From Methanobacteriota archaeon (GTDB taxonomy: Archaea; Thermoproteota; Thermoprotei_A; Sulfolobales; Sulfolobaceae): a stretch of DNA of 37,488 nucleotides. Below are positions 31,845 through 37,488 of the stretch, one piece after another. Made by a program: the position numbers and the translations under genes. Below the pieces are notes generated by a model. The model did not search any database, was not told the DNA's origin, and saw only the letters and a list, made by a program, of their open reading frames with translations. The DNA is taken from positions 1 through 37,488 of the forward strand of contig JAFMDM010000003.1 in assembly GCA_017857195.1 (NCBI GenBank), written 5' to 3'. The stretch's first letter is position 1. Each line of letters starts with the position of its first letter.

Positions 31845-31919
31845 GGACCCGTAGCTCAGCCAGGATAGAGTGCTGGCCTTCGGAGCCAGTGGTCCCGGGT
31901 TCGAATCCCGGCGGGTCCG
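31845..31919 (+). tRNA. tRNA-Arg (anticodon TCG)
   Basis: The acceptor strands GGACCCG (31845-31851) and CGGGTCC (31912-31918) pair fully, discriminator G at 31919. The anticodon stem CTGGC/GCCAG encloses loop CT-TCG-GA, anticodon at 31880-31882. The T arm CCGGGTTCGAATCCCGG is canonical. There is no intron, and CCA is not encoded. Confidence 0.96.
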
Positions 31920-32002
31920 CTACATGACATCCAAGCGTACATAACAACCTTCCATTATGACCTCAGATAGTCATATCTAGTGAACAGAGCATCACCTGGC
32001 AT

Positions 32003-32380
32003 ATGGTGGAGTACGTAAGAGATGAGGAGACAGAGAAAAAAGTCAAGGAGATAGTGACTAATTTGAACCTTACCTACATCGACGTTAGGAGACTGGCAGT
32101 AGTCAAGTCAAAGGGAAGTAAGAGCAAGGCAATAGCTAGAGTGTGGTCAATACCTAAGGCTATCTTAGTCGGCTTTGGCGTAGAACCACTTTATGTAATA
32201 GAATTGGTTCAAGAGCGTTACGATAAGCTCAGCGAAGATAACAAACTTCGAACGCTCCTGCATGAAATTCTTCACATACCACGCAGTTTCAAAGGTGGAC
32301 TTAGATCCCACGGAAAGTTCGTTAATGATAGAGAGGTAGAAAGATTGCTTAAACTTCTCAAGGACAGACCTATCCGTTAA
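32003..32380 (+). CDS. Putative metallopeptidase (COG4900-like)
   Basis: A 125-residue protein with LLHEILHIPRSFKGGLRSHG, an HExxH zinc motif followed by a possible third ligand (His in RSHG), as in archaeal predicted metallopeptidases of COG4900. The preceding part (IARVWSIPKAILVGFGVEPL, YVIELVQERYDKLS) is the family's usual shape. No signal peptide, so it is cytoplasmic. The start at ATG 32003 is plausible. It is 23 bp before the next gene. Confidence 0.8.
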   Translation: MVEYVRDEETEKKVKEIVTNLNLTYIDVRRLAVVKSKGSKSKAIARVWSIPKAILVGFGVEPLYVIELVQERYDKLSEDNKLRTLLHEILHIPRSFKGGLRSHGKFVNDREVERLLKLLKDRPIR

Positions 32381-32402
32381 CCCAATCGAAAGATAGAAAA
32401 GC

Positions 32403-33224
32403 GTGGAAAAGGTCCTTCACTTGGACATCATGTTGGCTTTGGAGATCCTATCGACTCGAGGTATTGTTGCCGCTTCGAAGGCATTAAAGTTTGCCAACCA
32501 GAATGACCTAGTTCCCATGGTTTCTTTCTACTTAGAGGAAGATCTAATTGATCGAGTAATGAAAAAACACAGGGGTACATTGGAAAAGTTCTACAAAGAG
32601 TGGGGCTTTGAAAAAACCTTCTTCGTAAGGAAAACATTAGATGTATTAAAGCGGAAGGAAATCCCTTCCATGAGTTTCGCCTACTATGCTACCCCACTTA
32701 GCAATGCGGAAGTAATAGTGTATGAGAACAACCAGATTCCCACAAAGGTTATTCCATTAAATGGTAGATATAGACTAACCTTCATGTCCTACACGAGTCT
32801 TAACGAGTTAGAGAAGACGGTGAAAGAAGGAAATGAGGACGACGTAATAGCCGAGTTTCAACAGGGTAAGCTTACTAAACTCGAACGTCGAAGAGTGGTA
32901 TTTATGGAATTGAAGTCAATAGATCAGCTATCTAACTATACTGGAACCGTAGTCATAAACTTCGCTCCCACTTATCCAACCTTTTTGATCATGCCCCTGA
33001 TAGCTATGAATGTATATCCAGGTGAGAATAAAGTAGCCATCGATTTAGGGGGGGAGGACGAGATAACATATAGGATCCTAAATGGTAAAGCCCCCCAATC
33101 AGATGTCTTGGATGGTTCGACCCTTACTCCTAGAGGTTTAGCCGAGCTATATTATGACTGGAGGTCCAAAAAGATCAGCCGGGAGCTGGAAATTCAAGGT
33201 TTGACAGCTAGACTTCCCTCGTGA
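32403..33224 (+). CDS. Unknown protein upstream of rnpB
   Basis: A 273-residue soluble protein. The first 100 residues are helical (LALEILSTRGIVAASKALKF, WGFEKTFFVRKTLDVLKRKE) and the rest mixed alpha/beta (TGTVVINFAPTYPTFLIMPL). I see no catalytic motif and do not recognise the family. The start is GTG at 32403. The stop is two bases from the 3' end of the convergent RNase P RNA. Confidence 0.72.
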   Translation: MEKVLHLDIMLALEILSTRGIVAASKALKFANQNDLVPMVSFYLEEDLIDRVMKKHRGTLEKFYKEWGFEKTFFVRKTLDVLKRKEIPSMSFAYYATPLSNAEVIVYENNQIPTKVIPLNGRYRLTFMSYTSLNELEKTVKEGNEDDVIAEFQQGKLTKLERRRVVFMELKSIDQLSNYTGTVVINFAPTYPTFLIMPLIAMNVYPGENKVAIDLGGEDEITYRILNGKAPQSDVLDGSTLTPRGLAELYYDWRSKKISRELEIQGLTARLPS

Positions 33225-33226
33225 GA

Positions 33227-33534
33227 GGGGCCACGAGGTAACCCAGCTTCTGTTTTGGTCGGCATTGGACTATGCGTACTTGGGGAGAGTCGGACCCCTC
33301 TCATTCTCTCCCTCACTTGCTACAGATAGGACGGTCTTTCAAGTGAAGGACGAGGTCTCTCGTTCACCAGTGAAGTTACCTTCCTGGGTCACGTTCATAT
33401 TCATTTCCTCGCCCCCCGCGGCTTTCTGTGCCGTTGCCGAGGCTCCTAACCTCACCCCTATTGGGGTTATCCTGGGGTCAGTAGGCTGGAGTTTCCTCAG
33501 GGCCTTGAGCCCCGTCAGCCGACTCCGTGGCCCC
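33227..33534 (-). ncRNA. rnpB: RNase P RNA
   Basis: The RNA component of RNase P, which trims tRNA 5' leaders. On the minus strand helix P1 is a perfect 9-bp pair: GGGGCCACG near the 5' end (33526-33534) and CGTGGCCCC at the 3' end (33227-33235). Conserved elements follow in order: GGGGCTCAAGGCCCTGAGGA, then AACTCCAGCC (CR-I and P4 region), an internal GGCACAGAAAGCC, and near the 3' end AACAGAAGCTGGGTTACC (CR-V). CCAGC in the 5' part pairs with GCTGG in the 3' part, as P4-adjacent strands do. About 308 nt, normal for Sulfolobales. The 5' 20 bases overlap the end of the HTH-CBS gene; TATACTTTACAAAA inside that gene is the likely promoter. The ORF 33265-33561 on the plus strand is spurious. Confidence 0.93.
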
Positions 33535-34090
33535 CCTGTGATGTTATTTTGTAAAGTATAATATCGCTTCTGGTTATGATTCCCAACGGCTGTAGTTTTT
33601 CGTCTACTATTAGGACCGCTTGATGTTTATGAAGAAGTTTCATGGCCACGTCCAAAGAAGTTTTTAATGACAGAAGTGGTGGGACAGGGGCCATTACATC
33701 CTTGGCCTTTAGTTCCCTCGCGGGATTTTTGAGCAACCTTTTCAATATCATTGAATCGTAAATCATTCCCACAATCCTTCCATCCCCGTTCAATACTGGA
33801 AGCTGTGATATACTGTTACTTTCCATCTTGTGTATGATAGAGGATAGTGGTTCTCCTTCCTCAGCGCATATTACAGGATGTTTCATCACTTTCTCCACCG
33901 TTTCATGTGTATTGAGTACCGAATATATTTCATCCAGAATTCTCTTCACTAATGATACTTTAGGATCTATCCTTCCACTCTCTACTTTGGCAATCAATGA
34001 TTGTGATACTCCAACCCTTTTAGCTAGTTCCTTCTGTGTGAGTCCCGCCAGCTCTCTCAGTTGCCTTAGTTCACCCCTGGACGGAATCAT
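33515..34090 (-). CDS. Transcription regulator with Xre HTH and two CBS domains
   Basis: A 191-residue protein. Residues 8-60 are a Cro/C1-type helix-turn-helix (LRELAGLTQKELAKRVGVSQ, SLIAKVESGRIDPKVSLVKR). Two CBS domains follow (VMKHPVICAEEGEPLSSIIH and DVMAPVPPLLSLKTSLDVAM), which bind adenosine nucleotides. This is the COG3620 plan; it probably regulates transcription in response to adenylate energy state. The ATG at 34090 is 14 bp after the Sec61-beta stop, so it likely belongs to the same transcript. Its 3' end overlaps the RNase P RNA. Confidence 0.92.
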   Translation of the reverse strand: MIPSRGELRQLRELAGLTQKELAKRVGVSQSLIAKVESGRIDPKVSLVKRILDEIYSVLNTHETVEKVMKHPVICAEEGEPLSSIIHKMESNSISQLPVLNGDGRIVGMIYDSMILKRLLKNPARELKAKDVMAPVPPLLSLKTSLDVAMKLLHKHQAVLIVDEKLQPLGIITRSDIILYKITSQGGHGVG

Positions 34091-34104
34091 CTGCAGCCTA
34101 CGCC

Positions 34105-34281
34105 TCAGGGCACTGGAAGCAATTTAGTTATAGCTATCACGGCCGCCACTAAAATTACACTACTAATAAGCAGAACTTTGGGAGATACTTTCACTACTTC
34201 TTTCTCTTCCTCGTAGTACCTTATTAATCCAGCCATACTACTCATGGGAACCGTATCCCTTCTCTTCTTCTTACTTGGCAT
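34105..34281 (-). CDS. secG (sec61-beta): Preprotein translocase subunit Sec61-beta
   Basis: A 58-residue protein missing from the ORF track: MPSKKKRRDTVPMSSMAGLI followed by RYYEEEKEVVKVSPKVLLIS and a single C-terminal transmembrane helix SVILVAAVIAITKLL. The lysine-rich N-terminus, SMAGLIRYYEEE and tail-anchor helix are diagnostic of archaeal Sec61-beta, part of the SecYE-beta protein channel. The ATG at 34281 overlaps the end of the GGGP synthase gene by 11 bp. The stop is TGA at 34105-34107. Confidence 0.96.
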   Translation of the reverse strand: MPSKKKRRDTVPMSSMAGLIRYYEEEKEVVKVSPKVLLISSVILVAAVIAITKLLPVP

Positions 34282-35035
34282 CCTTCCTCACCACCTTAAA
34301 CTGTGTCACGGCCTCTATAACTTTTATGGCCCTTTCTGGTTCTGTCTCCAAAAGAGTCCCTGTGACTATTATGTTGGCCCCAGCCTCACATAGTGCCTTA
34401 GCTGCCTCTGGGCTCCTAATTCCTCCTCCAACTATTACCTTTAGGTTAGTGGATTTGGATACATATTTAACCATGGTAGGGCTCACAGTTCTGGACGACC
34501 CTGAGCCAGCTTCAAGGTAAACATACTGCATCCCCAAAAATTGAGCGGCCATTGCATAGGCTGCGCCGAGTTCACTGTTCTCAAAGGGGATCTCCCTAAC
34601 CCGTCCCACGTGGCCTGCGGTTCCACCTTCACCTATTATTAAGTAAGCAGTGGGAAGTACTTCGAGCTCCATCTGCCTCACCAGTGGTGCACCGACCACC
34701 TGGGCACCCACTATGTAGTACATATCATCGGAGTTGAGTAGGGACATGAACAGTATCGCGTCAGCCATCGGAGAGAGGACATTAATATTGCTGGGGAATA
34801 TGATCTTTGGTATTTCGAAGTCTTCCATATATTCAAGAACTCCTTCCAATTTAGACTGTGTGACCCCTATTGTCCCTCCCACAAGGAAGGCAGAAGTCCC
34901 TGCTTTGTAAAGCTTCTCAAGCAGATTGGCGAAATTGCTGTTCAATCCCACCTTGTCTGGGTCTATCAAAGAAAAGTGTAATACCTTTCCCTTATCTATT
35001 AATTCCTCTATGTAACTATTCACTTTCCCCTTCAT
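34271..35035 (-). CDS. Geranylgeranylglyceryl phosphate synthase
   Basis: A 254-residue TIM-barrel prenyltransferase that joins geranylgeranyl diphosphate to glycerol-1-phosphate, the first committed step of archaeal ether lipid synthesis. The motifs are VLHFSLIDPDKVGL (near residue 20), AFLVGGTIGV, VYLEAGSGSSRTV, VIVGGGIRSPEAAKAL and IIVTGTLLE (phosphate binding). The ATG at 35035 is taken; a TTG two codons earlier is an alternative. It overlaps the Elf1 stop by about 20 bp and Sec61-beta by 11 bp, a tightly packed operon linking transcription, lipid and secretion genes. Confidence 0.96.
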   Translation of the reverse strand: MKGKVNSYIEELIDKGKVLHFSLIDPDKVGLNSNFANLLEKLYKAGTSAFLVGGTIGVTQSKLEGVLEYMEDFEIPKIIFPSNINVLSPMADAILFMSLLNSDDMYYIVGAQVVGAPLVRQMELEVLPTAYLIIGEGGTAGHVGRVREIPFENSELGAAYAMAAQFLGMQYVYLEAGSGSSRTVSPTMVKYVSKSTNLKVIVGGGIRSPEAAKALCEAGANIIVTGTLLETEPERAIKVIEAVTQFKVVRKDAK

Positions 35036-35297
35036 CCTCAATTTTTTCCCCTCCTGAAATCTCCACTTTGCCTTCTGTGTAGAGATCTATAAATCTCCCG
35101 TACACATCTACCTGTCCGAACACCGGCGGAACTTCTATTTCTGTGGAAAGTCCACAGCTTCCGCAGTTTACTTTCCCTATTCCATCTTTAATCTTTATGG
35201 CTATGGAAACCTTGCCACACCTGGGACATTCGAACGTTTTAGGTAGCTTAGGCTTTTGCCTTACTGGGACTAGCTTTCTTCTTTTTCTCCCTCCCAC
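35016..35297 (-). CDS. elf1: Transcription elongation factor Elf1 homologue
   Basis: A 93-residue zinc-finger protein. A basic N-terminus (MGGRKRRKLVPVRQKPKLPK) is followed by the four-cysteine ribbon FECPRCGKVSIAIKIKDGIG, KVNCGSCG and the family's QVDVYGRFIDLYTEG region, with an acidic tail. Archaeal Elf1 binds RNA polymerase and aids elongation through chromatin. The start is GTG at 35297 after GGTGGGAGG; it overlaps the upstream small gene by 50 bp in another frame. Confidence 0.92.
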   Translation of the reverse strand: MGGRKRRKLVPVRQKPKLPKTFECPRCGKVSIAIKIKDGIGKVNCGSCGLSTEIEVPPVFGQVDVYGRFIDLYTEGKVEISGGEKIEDEGESE

Positions 35298-35421
35298 CTT
35301 TTGTCTTACCTCCCTTCTTTTTTTGTGAGGGCCCCATTGGCAGTTCTGAAAGAGCTGCGTAAGCAGCAGCCAATCCGATCCCCGCTACGGAGACTAAGTA
35401 GACCAATAGGGGCAAGCTCAT
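35248..35421 (-). CDS. Single-pass membrane microprotein with a lysine-rich tail
   Basis: A 57-residue protein: MSLPLLVYLVSVAGIGLAAA then YAALSELPMGPS, a single transmembrane helix, followed by a very basic tail (QKKKGGKTKGGREKKKKASP). The start at ATG 35421 is supported by TTTTTATA on the minus strand (35446-35453) about 28 bp upstream; ATG 35433 and GTG 35439 are less likely. It overlaps elf1 by 50 bp and heads the operon. I do not recognise the family, and it may bind nucleic acid or acidic lipid at the membrane. Real-gene status is inferred from the promoter and position. Confidence 0.6.
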   Translation of the reverse strand: MSLPLLVYLVSVAGIGLAAAYAALSELPMGPSQKKKGGKTKGGREKKKKASPSKAKA

Positions 35422-35540
35422 TGAAACTCTCATTATCACGACACGTATAAAAAGCTATTACTCTTTCTTCATATAGATAATGAGAATCGTATATGATATG
35501 TTAGCCGTAACTCTATTATCTAGATGTTCAAATCGAGGGC

Positions 35541-36128
35541 ATGCTTCAGGAAGAACTGAAGAAACATCTAGAGAACATAGAGGGAAGACTTAGTGATAGA
35601 TTTGAGGGGAGGGAGAGAGTTCTTCTGCTCTCAAGGGAAGTAATTAGACTCTGTGGGGAGGTAGTTTCTCTTTCTCATAGAAGGGAGAAGGAGAGGGCAG
35701 TTGAGAGATATGGTGTAGCACAGGGGAAGGTGGCAGAGCTTAAAACAATACTTAGGTCATTTCCAGAACTGTTGTACGGTGACGTGGGGACTGCTTTTCA
35801 GGAGATGGCTGAGGCCTCTGTCGTCTTGGCTCTCTATTTTGATGTGGCCTTAGCAGGGCCAGAAGAGCTCGGGATTCCAGAGATATATTATGTGACAGGT
35901 ATAGCTGACGCAGTAGGTGAGATGCGACGTACTGTACTGGAGTTTCTAAGGAAGGGGAAACTTAACGAGGCAGAACAGATTTATGATATAATGGAGGGTC
36001 TCTATGAGATGTTATGGAGGTTGGAGTACCCTAAATCCCTAGTCCCAGGATTGAGGCAGAAGATAGATGGGTTACGAAAGATATTGGAGGAGACTAACCA
36101 CGATCTATTCCTAGCTGGCGTGGGCTAG
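35541..36128 (+). CDS. Translin-family protein
   Basis: A 195-residue all-helical protein: [40 protein letters not shown], and [20 protein letters not shown] match the translin family (COG2178), as do [20 protein letters not shown] and the ending [20 protein letters not shown]. Translins bind RNA and DNA; the archaeal proteins can form RNA-nuclease assemblies. TCTATTATCTA (about 35512-35522) lies about 24 bp before the ATG at 35541. The stop overlaps the convergent ArgX/LysX gene by four bases. Confidence 0.9.
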   Translation: MLQEELKKHLENIEGRLSDRFEGRERVLLLSREVIRLCGEVVSLSHRREKERAVERYGVAQGKVAELKTILRSFPELLYGDVGTAFQEMAEASVVLALYFDVALAGPEELGIPEIYYVTGIADAVGEMRRTVLEFLRKGKLNEAEQIYDIMEGLYEMLWRLEYPKSLVPGLRQKIDGLRKILEETNHDLFLAGVG

Positions 36129-36970
36129 CCGTACTTGTATTTCAAGTATTCCACGAATCTCTCCGCTACATTAATGTTGAGGGCTAACATGAAGCCCTTG
36201 AACTCGGGGACGTCATTTATTTCATTTACTAGGTATCCCCTTTTCTCATGTTCTAGAATATCAACTGACATGAACTCACCTCCTACAGTCTTTACCGATT
36301 TTAAGGCCAACTTCTCTAATTCTTGATCCGGCTCAATTTTAGAAGGCACCCCTCCAAGCGCTATGTTGGCCCTCCAATCATCCTTTGGTATGTTCCTAGC
36401 GTAACACCCTATTACTTCATCCCCCATTACTATGCATCTTATGTCCCTTGACTTAAAGTTCACATACTCCTGAACTATGTGCACTTTGAGTAGACTATTG
36501 TTCATCATTTCCCTATGCTCTATAATGGTTTTACCCTCTATTACATCCCTTACTAGCGAAACAAGCCTCCCCCAACTACCTATAGGTGGTTTGTCTATGA
36601 GTGGATAACCCCTCTTTTCGTAAGCTTTAAAAGTAGAGTCCGGTGAGAGGGCTATTTCTGAGTCAGGTATAGGTATCCCTTCCCTGTAAAGTAACGAATA
36701 TGTCAGTATTTTGTCTCCAGCTAGTACTATTCCCGTTGGAGAGTTCACGCAATGAACCCCTGCGGCATTGAAGACTGCAGCAGAATAAAGGGCTCTACTC
36801 ATGCTAACTGGTCTCACTACGGCTACATCATACCTACCCAATGACCTAGTGAAGGGCAATGACTCCTGTCCCACATTTAATACATCGTATTGGATTCCAC
36901 TATTGTTAAGTGCATTTATTAACAATTTTTCCTCCTGTCTTACAAGGTCAACTAGAAGAACAGCCCTCAA
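36125..36970 (-). CDS. argX: LysW-dependent amino-acid ligase, ArgX or LysX (RimK-like ATP-grasp)
   Basis: A 281-residue ATP-grasp ligase. The N-terminal domain is [20 protein letters not shown], the glycine-rich loop is [15 protein letters not shown], the central [20 protein letters not shown] is typical, and the C-terminal [20 protein letters not shown] holds the metal-binding Glu/Asn. Such enzymes attach glutamate (ArgX) or alpha-aminoadipate (LysX) to the carrier LysW. ArgX is favoured because the gene is coupled to carB (arginine/pyrimidine precursor) by a TTGA overlap and because its end reads NDVPEFKG rather than the NHTMEFKN-type of LysX. The start is TTG at 36970. Confidence 0.8.
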   Translation of the reverse strand: MRAVLLVDLVRQEEKLLINALNNSGIQYDVLNVGQESLPFTRSLGRYDVAVVRPVSMSRALYSAAVFNAAGVHCVNSPTGIVLAGDKILTYSLLYREGIPIPDSEIALSPDSTFKAYEKRGYPLIDKPPIGSWGRLVSLVRDVIEGKTIIEHREMMNNSLLKVHIVQEYVNFKSRDIRCIVMGDEVIGCYARNIPKDDWRANIALGGVPSKIEPDQELEKLALKSVKTVGGEFMSVDILEHEKRGYLVNEINDVPEFKGFMLALNINVAERFVEYLKYKYG

Positions 36971-37488
36971 ATTCCACCACCGTAAGCTTTAGTTTCATAG
37001 AAGGTTAGTTCTGTGGTTAGAGACCTGGCCACCTCGTACCCTAACTTACCATTTAGAATTAGTGGGACGTTGAAGTCTGCCGCGGTCCTCCTTATTTGGT
37101 AGTCCTTATCTATTTCATATCCATCGGTTATTACCATATCTATTTTACCTCCCCTAAGTAAGTCCACTATCTTCGATTCATCCAACTTCTCCGCCCCTCT
37201 TACACTCATTCTATCGAGGGTTGCGACTTTCTGGCCGTTATCCAGTAGTTGGGCAACACTTCTCTCAATTGCAGTCAAGTTCTTCCTACCATATGCTAAG
37301 ATCAGTTTGTCTTTGGAGGGCAGCTTGTTAGGGGCAGCGGAAAGCCAACTTTTCAACAGTGCCTCATGGAAAGTGAGTCCAAAAGCGGCCGCCTCCCCAG
37401 TGCTTCTCATCTCTGGTCCCAGGAATGGATAGGACCCTCTTAGCTGAGCCCATGAGAACTGCGCCGTTTTCACTAGCCACGAGGTGGG
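36967..37488 (-). CDS. carB: Carbamoyl-phosphate synthase large subunit, C-terminal part
   Basis: A partial gene running off the right edge; only the last 173 codons are here, and the frame is open through 37488 (upstream residues [13 protein letters not shown]). [20 protein letters not shown] is the conserved end of the second ATP-grasp domain. The remainder is the C-terminal MGS-like allosteric domain ([40 protein letters not shown]). CarB makes carbamoyl phosphate for arginine and pyrimidines. The N-terminal part lies outside the window. The stop overlaps the argX start. Confidence 0.95.
   Translation of the reverse strand, partial: PTSWLVKTAQFSWAQLRGSYPFLGPEMRSTGEAAAFGLTFHEALLKSWLSAAPNKLPSKDKLILAYGRKNLTAIERSVAQLLDNGQKVATLDRMSVRGAEKLDESKIVDLLRGGKIDMVITDGYEIDKDYQIRRTAADFNVPLILNGKLGYEVARSLTTELTFYETKAYGGGI

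Noticed and set aside
31845-31919. tRNA-Arg as an integration site
   Set aside because: No integrase, no duplicated tRNA 3' end and no foreign-looking block was found next to it.
31920-32002. GTGATGC...CTGA on the minus strand as a C/D box sRNA
   Set aside because: The C box is imperfect and the internal D'/C' pair is missing.
33265-33561. Plus-strand 98-aa ORF
   Set aside because: It is antisense to the structured RNase P RNA and has no protein-like features.

Overview
The window looks like a stretch of chromosome from a thermoacidophilic crenarchaeon of the order Sulfolobales. The markers are an Orc1/Cdc6-1 gene beside an origin with ORB elements, DNA polymerase B1, the Cren7 lysine methyltransferase aKMT4, a TFB3-like factor, a structural tRNA-splicing endonuclease subunit, Sec61-beta, Elf1, GGGP synthase and a LysW-type amino-acid ligase. 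Start codons are often GTG or TTG, many genes have a TATA box 25-30 bp before the start (leaderless style), and neighbours often overlap by ATGA/GTGA/TTGA. Base composition seems higher in GC than Sulfolobus proper (not computed), and the crotonase resembles a Metallosphaera protein as I recall it, so a Metallosphaera-like genome is a reasonable guess.

Layout. 1-2714: pheT (partial) and pheS on the minus strand. 2715-3348: a gene-poor gap with two inverted repeats and possible gene debris. 3349-6597: a small conserved protein, a radical SAM enzyme, a zinc-ribbon protein, a methyltransferase and a small membrane protein. 6692-8489: an intron-containing tRNA-Leu, a DUF99 protein and orc1-1. 8490-8944: the replication origin (oriC1 type) with three clear ORB elements. 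8945-15365: a membrane protein, crotonase, disulfide oxidoreductase, universal stress protein, TldE/TldD-like pair and FAH-family hydrolase. 15431-19851: RNA-centred genes (hisS, tRNA endonuclease beta subunit, TFB3, CYTH protein, m5C RNA methyltransferase, PUA protein). 19914-22813: DtxR-type regulator, DedA membrane protein, DsrE protein and a second disulfide oxidoreductase. 22800-25221: homoserine dehydrogenase, B3/B4-domain protein and DUF1641 protein. 25536-28226: PIN-like protein, heme-O synthase, a decayed transposase, an AbrB-type microprotein and a winged-helix protein. 28253-31801: aKMT4, a coupled unknown protein and polB1. 31845-34090: tRNA-Arg, a putative metallopeptidase, an unknown protein, RNase P RNA and an HTH-CBS regulator. 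34105-37488: Sec61-beta, GGGP synthase, Elf1, a basic membrane microprotein, translin, ArgX/LysX and the end of carB.

Several genes are missing from the supplied ORF track and were read directly from the sequence: the partial pheT (1-1320), the AbrB-like protein (27362-27520), Sec61-beta (34105-34281), the two tRNAs and the RNase P RNA (minus strand, 33227-33534).

Most of the window is core information processing (replication start, replicative polymerase, tRNA charging, splicing and maturation, transcription factors, chromatin-protein methylation). I see no prophage, CRISPR array or intact insertion sequence. The less ordinary points are the extra repeats in the origin, a TldD-like protein without its zinc-protease motif, a DsrE protein paired with a disulfide reductase, divergent leaderless promoters buried in opposing coding regions, two small DNA-binding proteins with palindromes over their own TATA boxes, and an RNase P RNA gene packed between coding regions and overlapping one of them.
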